Source of the DNA: Ophiostoma sp. CBS 140.51
Taxonomy: Eukaryota; Ascomycota; Sordariomycetes; Ophiostomatales; Ophiostomataceae
NCBI GenBank assembly: GCA_029298735.1
Contig: JANSLP010000017.1
Span: 1 to 64,000 of the forward strand
Length of the DNA: 64,000 bases
Direction of reading: 5' to 3'
Under the pieces are notes generated by a model. It was not told the DNA's origin, did not search any database, and worked only from the letters and a program-made list of their open reading frames with translations. How positions within the stretch are numbered: position 1 is the first letter of the stretch; each line of letters opens with the position of its first letter. Below, piece after piece: positions 14,151 to 27,700 of this stretch. A program made the translations under genes and the position numbers.

Positions 14151-17100
14151 GACGACTGGCGGTGGGCGGAGGCACAGCGTGTCGACGTATTCAGCAGTCG
14201 GAAGAAGTACAGTCGCAAAAAAAGAAGAAAGATTTGCAGTCAGTCCAATCCGCCATTGGAGAATGAGGGGTTTGACCACACTAGTCCGTAGTGTGCGCCG
14301 TGTCACGGTGTCAGGGCCCTGTTTGTAACAATACAGTTGGAGTACGACGTATTACTACTATTATTTCATATGGAGGCGATCATCCCAGCACTCATGCGAG
14401 GCATGGAATAAACAATGTAAGGCCGACCTTATGAACAATTTACAGCAGATAGAGAGAAACAGGATGAGAGAGGAAGAAAAAAGAAGAAATTAGAAAAAGG
14501 AGAAGAAGAAGAAGAAGAAAAGAGAGGGGAAAATAGAGAAACACGTTTACGGTCAAACAACGTAAAATCAAAACATCAGAGCCTAAAATTATGTCTATTC
14601 CGCATAAATTCTCACTCTGTACGCTCCGACGCTGTATTACTTGGGATCAATCGGGGCATACCTCTTCGGAAAACACATCATTGTACGTGACGACACCGTG
14701 TTTCTCATTTCTTACTCTCGGTTGAGAACTAAGAGGGGAAATGCATCATACAAACTCGGGACCTGTCGCAAACATTATTTGTCCTCGAAGCCCAGGCTCG
14801 TCAGGCCTTTGCGCACCCATCAGCTTGCCACCCAGATGACAGAATTTGCCTTGCCTCGCTACTTTGAGACTGGCTCCACTAGCCAGTGCTATTTTTGGGG
14901 TCTTATCAGTGTTTTCAGCAGGGCCCGATTCCAATTTCAACACTCCCAGACCTCGTGATGAGGATTTGAATATTGCTTGCGAATAACATTCCCCATGTTG
15001 CACTCACTTCGTACATCGAAGATACAGAGGCTATGAGCATGGAGACACACTCTACAAAGTATTCTTACGAGCCCTACCGTAGACCTAATGGCTATCTAAA
15101 CGAGAACGGTCCTTTCCTAAAAGCACAAAGTCGCTAGAGAAACACGTCTTCTAGAAGGTCACCCTGGGAGTCTGGGGTCGGTATATTGCTTTTGTTCTTG
15201 GTGCCAGTCTGAGAAAGGGAGTATTGTAATATTGTACACCGCACTCTCGCCCCAGAAACCCAACAAATTCTCGAGCACGAGAAGTGACTCAACAAAAGTG
15301 GCCAATTATTAGCACAGTCTTCTCCATTCAGCATAGCAGCAAACAAACAAAGAAAGAGAGAAAGAAGAGAGAAGAAAAGAGAGAGAGAGAAAAGAGAAAA
15401 TGCCTTCACATCACGGGGCCACAACAAGCAAGGCCGTGCCACCAGTCGGTCTATCCCGTGGTACCTGAAATGGCAGCCCCGGCAGCATTCCGTAACAAAG
15501 GGGTAATGGAAATGCAAGGACATTCCCGATTCGATGCCAAGCGCGGGGCTGGGGTCAGCCGGCTGACTGGGGCCAGACCACCGGCGCATGGCCGTTTTCA
15601 TGTTTTACGTATTTTTACGTTTTTAATGTCCTTTTACGTACACGCGCAAAGTTTTTGACACATCACGAGCACACCGGCAGGGGTACATCGGAACTTTGCA
15701 ATGTCGAATTGGCGAATTGTCGAACCGCTGCTCGAGGCGTTGAGCTCATGCGTTTTGTTCTTTGTCCCTTTTCTTGCGTGTCCTGCAGTGCTTCTTTTCG
15801 TTTCCATGTCGCCATTGGCATGGCGCCAAGCTAACTTTTGATCATCGATGCATCATCTGGGCAGTTGACCGCATCTCAAAAGTGACGACAACGACAACAA
15901 CAAAACAAAAACAAAAACAAAAAAGACAGCAAAGAGGCGGTAAGAGCAACACGATGCAAGATGCACGGGGTACTTCTACAAGTTGACGGTGAAGCTTGTC
16001 ATTGTCAGACATCGGAACTCTGAGAGAGTCGTGAGGTGAGGGCTAGGACCTGGTTGGTCTATTTTGGGTACGTGAGAGGCGGGGGAAGCTGCAGTCGATA
16101 GGTCCTCAGTATCTTCATGAAAAAGAAGAAAGAAAAAAAAGAGAAAAATAATACTGTGGAGAGTCGAACGAACTGGTAAGTGCAACAAGCAAGACCCATA
16201 GCCGGTGATCAGTGTGCAAATCAACCACCGCACTATCACGATGTCCCAGGCGTCTCGAGACAGCTGGGCCCGCTGGGCCCGCTGGGGACTCTGGGATAAC
16301 CCCTTTTACTTCCGTCCACGGCAATTGTAGGCGATTCGTATGTACTCCGTAGATGTGGATTAGTGGTGCTGCAGTCTGGACTTGCACACCGTTATTGGAA
16401 AATCCCAATGAACGTCGAACTTTCAGTGGACTCTCTCCTCTGTGTGCAAAAGATCGAGAAAAAGCAATTGGCCCACAGAGCCTCGAATAGCCGGTGTGGT
16501 GGAAAACCTGTGGAGAAGCCCCATCCCCACTATGCGGATACGCTCGGGAGGGGTGCCAGCAAGTACCTTTCTGAGCTGCCTCCTTCTTCACCGTCCGTCG
16601 CTTGTCGTGTGGAATTGGGAACAGAGGTGTCAAAAGAGGTACTACTTCTTCATCTGCTACCGTATCCATAGAGTCTGGATGCTTCTTCTGGTTAGTGTCC
16701 TAGGGCAGCCCTGCCAGGTACAGTGCCGGCTGACCCAATCGTTGGGGCAGTGGGGTGTGGGAACTCAGAACTCTCGGAGGGAGACAAGCAAGACAAGTTT
16801 AACAGGGCAAATCGAATCGCCCACCACAGATCCCTGCTGCAAGTCTTCCGCTTCAATGCCTGAACTACAGTGTCCAGGACTTGGATATTTATGAAGGATG
16901 AGCTATCTGGGTGTCTCGTAACACTCTTCTCTTCCCACGTCGAATAGCGATACAAGCACAGTAGTGACAATGTCAAGTACTCTGTATATCGAGTGAGACA
17001 TGTACACGGTACACAACAGTACTCGGAACAGGCAGGCTGGTAGGCAAGATAGGAGACATGATGTACCACGCTCCTCCGTAAAATGCATCTCTGGTGGGTG

Positions 17101-18972
17101 TGGATCTTGAAATAGTTCTGGAAGGTACATGCGGAGTTTAGCGGCAAACTGGATGCAGGGGGTAGGATACGGAGAGGTAGGTCAAGGTGAGAACCGCTGG
17201 AAACAATCCCGGCAAGAGCCAGGCACCGGACCAGAAAAAAGGGCGAAGCAAGCTCCAAAGAAAGGATCAGGCGCAGGGGAGGACATCTGACACGAAAACG
17301 GTAAAAAAGAGAGAGGGGCGTGAGCAAAACAAGCCGTTCACGAGCTGAGGAGCTGCTCGGTGACTGGATTGCTCAATTTGCCTTCTGGGCACAGTACGGA
17401 GTCTCGAGTAGTAGCAATTACGTCGTATGGAGCAAAGGTTGGGACCATGCTTGGGCAAGCTTGCTATTGCTCACAGCCCATCGAGCCCGTTTCTTGTTTG
17501 TATGGTGATCGCTCCTTCTATTCTTGGTGTAGATGAGGTCGTTTGTTCGTTGGCCAACACGTAAAAAGTATAAGAATCGACGTCACCGCAGGCACCTGTC
17601 ACGTAAATATTATCATATACAACGTCCCTCCTTCTACTTTGGAATTGTTCCATTGCCCATCCCCCATTTGTCACTTGTCTCCTTTGCCCCAAGCCATTCC
17701 ATCCCTCGCATCTGCAAACTATTCATACCCCAATCGCACACCAATCGCCTTGCTACGGCACAACCGGCCCAACGAACAAAGAAGCGTCTGCCAAAGCTTC
17801 TTTTGTTGCTGCCGTCTGTGTCTTCCTCAGCAAATTCCTCTTTTTCTCTTCGCCCCGATTTAAACCGCCTCACCCCCCTTCTCTCTCTTTTTCCTTGCAC
17901 TCGTGCACAACCCCTTCGAGCACTCACCGTCATCCCCTTATCTCGTGTATGCAGGACGGGTGCCGCAACCGCCTTTCCATCCTTTCTGTAAGTCGAGCCT
18001 TCCAAGTCATATAGACCGGGTTGGAATTCGATGTGGAGATACGGGGTGTTAGCATCGAGAATCACGAATCACCCGCCAGTCTTCGAGGCCTTACCCCTGC
18101 CTGTTGTCAGCTGGACAGCAAACGGCGTGGCTATGGCTCAGTTGGCGACTTTGTGATCTCGCGATAGTATCTTACCTCATTTCTCCCCCAAACGAGCCAG
18201 GGGGGAGCATTTTTCTTGAAGATTGCACGGAAAAAGTTGCTGACCGTTTTTCCTTGTCCTGGGAACAGATTCTCCGACTAGACGCATACAGCCAACAAAC
18301 CGGATCCAGTACCGCGGACAACAGGGCGCCACTCAACAAAGTCTTGATATTTGTGTGACTGGGCTATCTATGCCGCCTCGTGCATTCGGCAGTTCAATTG
18401 GCAAAATAAAGAAAAATCCATCCTCATAAAAGAACATTCAAGGGTACGTACTTTCCAACACCTGCCCTAGATTCACCTTCCTTGCCACCGCGAAAACCAT
18501 TTTGGCGATTCTTATCAGCTACGCACAAGTCCGGAGCGGTGAGCTTTACCGTTCGTTTTTGACTGGCGCGAGAGATAAACACCTGCACACAGCAGCGGGA
18601 AGGCAAGGGGCAACCGGAGGATGAGAAAAACAAGGGGCAGAGGTAGTGGAACGTGCTTCCTTTTTCGACAATCTCGGCTTGTCGTCTGTTGATCGCGACC
18701 GATACCCTCTATTCCGAATCCTTCCTGACAAGACGAGAGCCACAATCGACACGGCAGCTTTGGTCCCCATGCTGCCCAGTGGCAGACCGTTGGGCGCAGC
18801 GGTGCTGGTTTTTATAAAACTGGTCCTACTACCTGTTGCCTTTTGTTCTCACCTTGCCAGGTGCAATTTTGGATTTTAGAAACAGGTCGAGCACCGTTGT
18901 GTCCTCTCGGATAGCCTTTGAGCATATCGGCTTCCCTTCATCCAACCTTCTTTGCTTTTCCCTCTGCCCACC
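14151..18972. other. 4.8 kb stretch without a convincing gene; divergent promoters of kynureninase and NAD-GDH
   Basis: This is the longest gene-free interval. It contains purine-rich tracts (14455-14535, 15350-15400, 16120-16145) and an AAC/AAAAC simple repeat (about 15885-15935). It also holds a tandem tgggcccgc (about 16267-16285) and a strongly pyrimidine-rich plus-strand leader (about 17620-17960). The motif TACTCCGTA occurs at 16343-16351. Short open frames on the minus strand at 16115-16669, 16692-17327 and 17634-18065 show no domain and coincide with low-complexity DNA, so I do not call them genes. A long 5' UTR of the NAD-GDH transcript or a noncoding RNA could lie here, but the sequence alone does not show it. 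Confidence 0.4.
14455..14535. repeat. Purine-rich simple repeat (GA/GAA)
   Basis: About 80 bases are almost purely A and G on the plus strand, with consecutive gaa units near 14500-14520. It lies in the gap upstream of kynureninase. Such mirror-type polypurine tracts are common in fungal promoters, and no function is shown. Confidence 0.6.
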
Positions 18973-21900
18973 ATGTCCAGCAATCTTAAACTGCTCACTC
19001 TGAACACTGCTGACCTTCCACTGAAATTTCCAGATTACGTCGACCCGTTCACGTCAGACTGTGAAGACATGTCTTCTGAAAATTCCACACCACCGCCTGC
19101 CAACAAATTGGTTGGCAAGGTGAGAGAGGAGGCCAGCCGCCACCCTTCTCCCCAGCCCAGCCACATCAGCTCCTCTCTGTCCCGAGCGGCCGGTAATGGC
19201 CACCGCATTCTTCGGTCTGCCACGGTCGGATATGTCGCTCCGGAGTTTAAAGGGAGATCGCAGCAAATGAAAGAAGGTTAGATCCAACTCCCACTAGCGC
19301 CTATATATTCAGGCCGCCGTCGCCATAACAAATTCCCGCTGACAAAATGATTGTACCAGTGAGAGACATGATCAGCAGTTCTGGCTGGATTCCCGAGTCG
19401 CTCGTCGATAAGCAGATCACATGGTTCTACAACGAGCTCGGCATCGACGATGTCTACTTCCAGCTGGAACAAGTGGACGTCATTGCCAACCACATCATGT
19501 CACTCTATGCTGCCAGGGTTGCCGCCAACTCTCGTGAGGACAAGCGTGAGGAAATCCGCCTAGATATGGAGGCATACGATCATGCCATCTACATTGACAC
19601 CAGCGAGCCCGGAAAGAGTGCCATCGGTGGCCCTCGCTACGAGACCAGGCTCGAGTCCAAGTACCTGGACGGCTCTGACCTCTCCAAGCGATTCCGCGTA
19701 GAGACCTTCCGGTCTCCCGGTGTCCTGGGAGATGCATCTACGCCGAGATCATCTCTCCGGTGCTACTTTGTGTACCAGTGCCAGTTTGTCGACCCAGCCG
19801 CCGACCCCACGGAATCCCGCCTGGAAATCATCAGTGACCGCATGTTCCTCGCAAAGGCAACGAAGAACACGAAGCAGATCTACCAGGAAATTATCGAGCT
19901 TGCAGTCAGCCGGACAGGCCCTGTCATTGAAGTCTTTGACATTGAAGACTCGCAAGAAAAGCGCTTGGTCGTGGCCTTCCGTTCGCGCACGGCACGCGGT
20001 ATGTTCAGTGCGCTCAGTGACCTGTACCACTACTATGGCGTCACCAGCTCACGGAAGTACGTCGAGCAGTTCTCAAACGGTATCACTGTTATGAGCATCT
20101 ACCTTCGTCCGGCCACGAATCTCGACAGAGAATCCCCCCCTCTTGAGCAGTCGATTCACCAAATCACCAAAGAAATCTCGCTTCTGTACTGCGTCCCGTA
20201 TAACAAGCTCCACAACCTCTTTGCTTCTGGTGAGCTGAGTCTGCAGGAAGCCATCTACGGTCACTGTGTCTGGGTATTTGTTCAGCACTTCCTCAACCGC
20301 CTTGGCTCCGAGTATGCTTCGCTTTCGGATGCCCTCGACGAAAAAAACAACGCTCACATGCTTTTACTTTCGAAGCTGAAGCGGCGCCTTCGTACCGAGA
20401 CATTCACGCCTGACTATATCTTGGAGATTGTGTCATCGTACCCGAATCTTGTTCGGGCTCTTTATGCGTCGTTTGCCAACGTCCATCTCGCTGTCGGTCC
20501 GGGCTTTGAGCGCCACGCCATTGCTCCGACGCCCACTGTCGAGGTGCTTTCAGACGAGGGCCTGAGGGCAAAGATCACCAAGGAGGTGTCCAACGAACAT
20601 GAGGAAATGGTCATGACGGCTTTCCGTGTGTTCAATAATGCTGTTCTGAAGACCAACTACTTCACCCCGACAAAGGTCGCCCTAAGCTTCCGTCTGGACC
20701 CTTCCTTCCTTCCCGAGTTTGAGTATCCTCGTCGCCTTTACGGCATGTTCCTCGTCATCAGCTCCGAGTCGCGTGGGTTTCATCTTCGCTTCCGCGACAT
20801 CGCCCGGGGCGGTATTCGGATTGTCAAGTCCCGAAGCAAGGAGGCCTATGGCATTAATGCTCGCAATCTTTTCGACGAGAATTACGGTCTTGCGAGCACG
20901 CAGCAGCGCAAGAACAAGGACATCCCAGAGGGTGGCTCCAAGGGTGTCATTCTCCTTGACCCCAAGCAACAAGACAAGGCCCGTGAGGCGTTTGAGAAGT
21001 ACATTGACAGCATTCTCGACCTTTTGCTGCCCGCCGAAACGCCCGGCATCAAGAATCCAATTGTCGACCTATACGGCAAAGAGGAGATTCTTTTCATGGG
21101 ACCTGATGAAAACACGGCAGACCTGGTCGACTGGGCGACGAAGCACGCATTCGAACGTGGTGCTCCGTTCTGGAAGTCCTTTTTCACTGGCAAGTCGCCC
21201 ACTCTGGGCGGTATCCCGCACGACGAGTACGGCATGACTACTCTTTCTGTTCGGGAGTATGTCAAGGGCATCTACCGAAAGCTTGAGCTGGACCCTTCTC
21301 GCGTCCAGAAGATGCAAACTGGAGGTCCGGACGGTGATCTTGGCAGCAACGAAATCCTCCTCAGCAATGAGAAGTACACGTCCGTTATAGACGGTTCCGG
21401 TGTTCTTGTTGATCCCAATGGGATTGATAAGGAAGAACTCGTTCGGCTCGCCAAGAACCGAGTCATGGTGTCGCAATTTGACTTGGCCAAGCTCTCCAAG
21501 GATGGATATCGTGTTCTGTGTGATGACACGAACATCACTCTGCCCACAGGCGAGGTCGTTGCAAACGGCACCGCTTTCCGCAACACGTACCATCTCCGTG
21601 ACACTGGAATGACGGACATGTTTGTTCCGTGTGGCGGTCGGCCAGAGTCGATCGATCTTGTCTCCGTGAACAAGATCATCAAGGACGGCAAGTCCATCAT
21701 CCCATACATTGTCGAGGGCGCAAATTTGTTCATCACGCAGGATGCCAAGAGCCGTCTTGAGTCGGCTGGTTGTATTCTGATCAAGGATGCCTCGGCCAAC
21801 AAGGGTGGTGTGACTTCTTCCTCGCTTGAAGTGCTTGCCTCGCTGTCGTTTGATGATGATGGCTTCCGGCAGCACATGTGCCACAACGACAAGGGTGTCG

Positions 21901-22380
21901 CACCAGGGTTCTACAAGGCCTATGTGAAGGAGGTGCAAAACAAGATCCAGGAGAATGCCCGTCTCGAGTTTGAGGCGATATGGCGGGAGCACGAGGAGAC
22001 TGGTGTCTCACGCTCGGTTTTGTCTGACAAACTTTCTGTTGCCATCACAACCCTGGACGAGGAGCTCCAGAAGTCAGACTTGTGGGAAGACGAGAAGATT
22101 CGGCGGCACGTTCTCGGTGACGCCCTTCCGAAGCTTCTCCTGGGACAGATCGGGCTGGACACGATCATCCAGCGTGTCCCAGATGCTTATCTGCGGGCCA
22201 TCTTTGGCAGCTTTTTGGCGAGTCGCTTCGTTTATGAGTTTGGCTCGTCGCCGAGCCAGTTTGCCTTCTTCGACTTGTAAGTTATCCAACCCCATTCTCG
22301 TGATTTCCATTGACCATTGTTTGACAACAACTGACTCTCTCCATAGCATGTCGAAGCGGGTGGCGCAGATTCCCAAGTAG
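18973..22380 (+). CDS. GDH2: NAD-specific glutamate dehydrogenase (large type)
   Basis: The enzyme oxidatively deaminates glutamate to 2-oxoglutarate and ammonium with NAD+, the catabolic route of nitrogen metabolism. Three exons (18973-19276, 19360-22276, 22347-22380) give 1084 residues, the usual size of the fungal 115-120 kDa form. The splice at 19276/19360 joins GRSQQMKE to VRDMISSSGWIP in phase 1. The last exon adds FMSKRVAQIPK, matching the usual family end. Diagnostic segments are WFYNELGIDDVYFQLE, RDIARGGIRIV, the substrate loop KDIPEGGSKGVIL with its lysines, and GPDENTADLVDW. The nucleotide-binding part is near KMQTGGPDGDLGSNEI and PYIVEGANLFIT. The ATG at 18973 sits in a good context after a C/T-rich leader. 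Confidence 0.95.
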
Positions 22381-23817
22381 GGGTAGGGGAGCATGACTTG
22401 ATCCTTTTTTATGTATGCTGTTTTCTATGACTTTCTTCTTTTCTGTTACGGTGCAAAAGTCACTGCGTTTCTCGGCAGTGGTGCCGGGTGTGGTTCGGTA
22501 TAAAAAAAACTGCGACTTTAGACTTGAATGTTTTGTGTGTTTTATTTATCCTGTTGCCCTGGAACAATAAATCCATATGAATAATGTTGGTCCGTGATAT
22601 CTCGATGTGAATATATTTCCTGTGGTACTAATCCTCCCCGTTTTCTTTTCTGGCCCGTACCTTTTACTCTTTGGTTTTTGTCTGTCTTCTGCTCTTACTT
22701 TCCCACGGCTTCCGGGTTTCCGCTCTTCCCCCGGTTGTTATGTTGGTCGGTTTATGTGGACTCTATGTGAAGCTGTTGTTTCTTTCTCTCTTTAATTTCC
22801 TTGCATTTTCTTATTGTGCGTCCCATCTTGTACAGAAAACGATAGAAAAAAGTAAGAAAGAAAAAACCGAACAGAAAAGAGAAAAGAACAGCGAGATGAC
22901 AGTGTAAAAAAACATATAAAGAGTTGGTCCCGTGAAGCGGAAGCAACGAATAAATAAGGAGCAGTATCATCCAGCCATGAGACCGTCTGTCGACAGGCGG
23001 GGAGCGTCGGGGGCTGAAAACCTGCTATCGCTGGTGTGGAATGTAATTACATGCGGAAGGAGCATTGGCTCGCAAATGAGGGGCCCAGGAGTGGTTCCTT
23101 TTCAGCCCAGTTAAGGCTTTTCCCCCACAGTGTTATCATTTACAGCTCGAGAGATACGCACAAGTGCCCAGGTTTATCTGACTATTCTTACCTGTAAGAT
23201 ACTGTACAAATACGGAGTAATACAACGTATCTCACTGATCTGACCCTATCTGGTCTCCCTCGTGCCAGGATGCACCGTGCCTGACACCGCAACACCTCTT
23301 ATCGGCGAGCCGCACAGCGCCGCACCTGCCGTCTCTTTGTCTTTCACCAACGGTCACCTAGACCGGATCTGTGCACCTGCCTGCATTTGGGACCAACACC
23401 CACTTCTTGTGGTCGGATGACCACAGCTGTAGCCATACAGACTGGCTGCAGCATATATTGGAAATTGCAGCTGGGGGACGCAGTACTGTCTCCGCGGTCG
23501 GTCTGCAGGCTGCTGCCACTGCTCTTTTGAACCAGCCCGAGTCCCTTTGTGAGATATGCCGCAATAAGATACGACGGTCGTACAAGTACCCCCGTATGCC
23601 CAGGACGCCCCGACGAGTTGATCTCTCCTTCCACGTTTCACTATTCCCGTATTTAACACACCCTCCCGCCGTACACCTCACTTCTCTGGACTCCAACCCA
23701 TCCCTACTTGCTTCGCCCTACCATATCTTCGTGCGCCCTCCAGCTTGAGCCAGACGCAACCAGGATCGGACTCACGACAATTCTCGCCATTGTCCACCTT
23801 TTACCTCCCTGCCCAAC
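22381..23817. other. Gene-free interval between NAD-GDH and uracil phosphoribosyltransferase
   Basis: About 1.4 kb holding the 3' UTR of the dehydrogenase gene and the promoter of the downstream gene. It is T-rich around 22580-22830, has an A/G-rich run near 22840-22900, and carries TACGGAGTA at 23211-23219. No gene is supported. Confidence 0.4.
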
Positions 23818-24582
23818 ATGGCCTCCCTCCCCACAAATGTGCATGTTTTGACACACCCTTGTCTCCTGGCAAAGCTAAGCCTTCTGCGATCCAAGTCCAC
23901 CAGTGCAAAGGAGGTGCGCGCTCTTGTCCACGAGATATCGCTCCTCGTCGCCTCTGAAGCACTGGCATCATCGCTCCAGACAGTTGACGGCCCCAAGGTA
24001 AGTCGGCAGCTGCGTCCCTGTGCCCTCGCATGCTGGTAAATGCACTCTACGGCAGCTGACCGCCGCCCTCCCACACAGGACGTGACTTCGCTTGGATTCG
24101 AATACACAACAACGCAAATTGCACCACAAAATATCTGTCTTGTCCCTATTTTACGGTCTGGACTCGGCATGGTGGATGCACTGCAGATGTTGCTGCCCGA
24201 ACCCGTTCCGGTCCACCACCTTGGCCTTTACCGTGAGCCTAGCACGCTCGAGCCCGTGGAGTACTACAATAACCTGCCCAACCACATTGGCAACCCTACC
24301 AGCCAGGGTCCTGGCAAGCTGGCGATTATTCTCGACCCTGTCATTGCGACGGGCGGAACTTGTGCAGCTGCCATCCAGACGCTGCGAGAATGGGGTGTTG
24401 AGCGCATCGTTGTTCTTTCAGTCGTGGCGGCTTTGCCCGGTGCGCAAAAGGCCGCGGGTGAGTGGCCAGAAGGCGTTCAGATTTGGTGCGCCGGTGTCGA
24501 TAATGAGCTCACCGACAAGGGCATGCTGCAACCTGGCCTCGGCGACATCGGGGACCGGCTGTTCCTCACAATCGGCAAATAG
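23818..24582 (+). CDS. FUR1: Uracil phosphoribosyltransferase
   Basis: The pyrimidine salvage enzyme that makes UMP from uracil and PRPP. In fungi it is also the step that activates 5-fluorouracil. Two exons (23818-23997 and 24079-24582) give 227 residues. Seen in order are MASLPTNVHVLTHPCL, the triphosphate-binding LVPILRSGLGMVDAL, the flexible loop HLGLYREPSTLEPVEYYNNL, the PRPP loop ILDPVIATGGTC and the uracil-binding end GLGDIGDRLF. The intron has a GTAAGT donor and CACAG acceptor at phase 0. The gene is tail-to-tail with DNA ligase IV, with only 129 bases between stop codons. Confidence 0.95.
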
Positions 24583-24711
24583 TTCCCTGGTTGGGGCTTC
24601 GACAAATTGACACATATTTTTGGGGGGGGGTTATTACACGCTAGACAGTTTCTCATATATTTTTTATTTATTTATTTATATCAGTTACGACACAACTACT
24701 GATATGTCGTT

Positions 24712-27700
24712 CTATAGAGGCACATACTGCTCTTCGTCCAGAACAGTGCTCTCTTTCCATGAGTCATCAACCCACGACGTATTGACGACTCGTGGTTGCC
24801 TCTTTTGGGTGCTCAACTGCTGACGGATCTCTGCTACAAAGTCTCTTTGTTCGGCAGCCGCGTTGTCGACGACTGGCCCGGTGACGACGACAACGTGTGT
24901 CGTGGCCTCACTGTCGAGGCTGTCTTCCACGAGACCGCCGCCAAATCGGATACGAGCTTTTAGGCGTGTAAGAGACGTCGAAGGTGCCGTGTCCATGATT
25001 GCGAAATGTACGCGGCACCGACGGAACAGGAGACTTCTTGACGAACCAAGGTCGTGGCCATGCTCCTCCAACTGATCGAGAAAATTGGCTGTGCTGAATG
25101 GGCTGTCGTTGTACCTCCCCCCTGGTGTTTGCATTTGCCCAAAAATCTCCCTCAGCTCATCGACAGTCACGTCCCGCGCAAAACTATCGCCAAATTCGTC
25201 CGTGGTCAGGGCAGCCTTAGCCTCTGTTTCTTCTGTTGCGTGCAAAAGATGGCGTGTTTCGAAGGGAAGGAGGAAGTCCCCGCCCGTCTGCGATACACAA
25301 TCTAGAAGCCACACAGGTCGGATAATGTCGGTTTGACCAGCTTTGATCAAGGACGCAACTTTGATAACCTTTTTGTCGGCAATGACGGTCGTGTTGGCCG
25401 AGGCATCCGGACGCTGGGTGATGCGCCCACCGTGGCTTTTCACGAGAGCCTCAACCTCCCCTCGACTTTTTTTGGTCGGTTTTGTGGCTTCAGATAACAC
25501 ACAAAACGTCAAATTAGCAAAGACGTCGTCCACAAGCTGTGTTCCGGCGACTGAAGCCGACTCGAATACGGCGCCAGCGTCCCCCGCGTTTTCTTTTCTG
25601 CCACGACCCTGGCCAACAATTACCAGGCCCAGCTTGGCCTTTTTCGTTGGCCGCCGTTGACGTCTATCCTCGATTTGCATTTCCTTCCGCTCCTTCGCTT
25701 CCTCACTGATGCGGTCCCGGAGGGCCTGAAACTGTTCCGTATCAAGCGCGGTGTCCCATGCCCGGTCAAGACGCAACCGGCGGAAACGTGGGAATCGCAG
25801 TGTCTCCCTAACTGCAAACGAGTCCGACGGTGATACGCTGGCTGCCTTGACCGATACAACGATAGAATCCTTGGGCCTGATCCACACATCTGGCTTCTCC
25901 AGCTGGGCTCGCTCGCCGCCGGCCAGCTCAATGTACTCGGACGGTGGGTTGGAACTATCCCAGTCCATCCACTTGCCGTCTGTCAGGTGTCGAATCTCTG
26001 CATAGTCCTCTGTTTTGAAACCTCCGCCGACCTTGAAAAAACTAAGGCATTTTTCAGGATTGGCGCCGGAATCAATGTGGTTTTGGCCAACACGTAGACC
26101 GCATAAAAAGCTCGAGAGAGTGCCACCTCGGTGGCCCGACCCAAAATAGCCGCCAACAATGACACAATCCAGCGACTCGCCAAACTCAGTCATGTATTCA
26201 GGCTTGACCTTGATCCAGTCGTCATTGCGACTATTTAGTCGGTACATCGAGCGGGGGTTTTTCAGAACAAGGCCTTCAGAGGAGTCGGCCACAATCTGCC
26301 GCAGCATAGGCTCGATCACATCTGGAGACACAGCCTTCTCATAAGGGTGCACTTCGAGCCGCCGCGGCACACCTATGACGGCTCTTTCCAGCGCCTGGTG
26401 TCGATCGTAGAGCGTATAACGCGTCAGAGGCTGGTCGTTAAGATAGAGAATATCAAAGACTCGGAAGAGTGGCCGCGGCGCCGTGGTGTCGAGTGGGTTA
26501 TTCTGGGCCCCGATCGCTGCTGTTTTGAGCGTACCAAAAGCGACAATCTTGTCGATTTTAGGATCCCAAGTGATCATCTCGCCGTCCAAAATCAAGTTGC
26601 GCACGCCATCTGCGAATGCGCCTTTGAGATGCTGTGTTAGGGCAGACTTGTCGTTATTTAGGCCGTCACCGTAAAGATCTGTATAATCTTTTGCCTTTCG
26701 CGACCAGAAGCAGAAGCGCCACCCGCCTGGCACACTGCTGTCCTCGGCCATGTGCATCTGCATGCGTTCTCCGTCGAGCTTCTCCTCGATCCAGAACTCG
26801 CTGTCGTCCTGGGTTGTGCCCAACTTCTCCACCATCTTTTGGAAAGAAGTTGATATTTGAAACTGTGCGAGCTGTGGTTGAAAGCACTGCATGAGAGACA
26901 CTCCAGCGCCATCCTGTTCCAGCCTGATTTGGGGATCGTAGAGCTCCCAACAGACCCGGCGCAAGCTGGAAGACACATTGAACAGAGCCTCGCCGTCAGG
27001 GTGCCACAGATTGAGCATTGTTCTCTCGCTCGCGCCGACCTTCATCTGCTTGAGGATGATGCGGATGAGCCAGGTGAGCTCCTCGGGGTTCATGTGCTCG
27101 TAGAAGGTCTCGAAAATGGCCAATTGCTCAGACTCGCCGCCGGTCTCGGCGAGTTTGTCTAGAAGTGCGTTCACCTGGCCGATGCGTAAATCGCCCACCT
27201 CCGTCCGTAACGGCCGCTTCGCCAGAACCTCGTAGCAACGCCCAGCAAAGTCGCCGGCCATGCGACTGGCAACATTGTGCCCAGGAAGTTTCCAGTGGAT
27301 CAAGTTGAAGCCGTCCTCGGAGTTCTTGTCGATTTTCATGAGCTTGACAAGAAGTTTGCCAATGGTGTTTTCCTTGAGCCCGTACACGCTGCGATCACGG
27401 TCTTTGTCCGGGAGGATCAGACGCAACGCAGGGTAAAAGTCATTCCCCACCTCGGTCCGCCATCGTGAAATGAAGCGCTGGATAATGGCCCGCCTCTGTT
27501 CATGGGGGGACAGTCGTGAGGAGCCAGGTCCGAAGCCTGCCTTCAACCGGGCCGGCCCGCGAGCAGCAGGTTGGGCCTTGACTTCACTCAGCGGATTGAA
27601 GAGGCCACGAAACAGCTCCGAGAAGAGCAATGTGGTTGAGTGGTTGTGCGGACGGTTCGGGTATCTGTACATACAAGCAGAAACGTTCCGGTTAGCTCAA

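Noticed and set aside
16115..17327. Two minus-strand frames of 184 and 211 codons in the large gap
   Set aside because: No recognisable domain, composition follows the local low-complexity DNA, and no splice-supported extension was found.
17634..18065. Minus-strand 143-codon frame rich in Arg, Lys and Glu
   Set aside because: It is the complement of a pyrimidine-rich leader, and the basic composition is explained by that.
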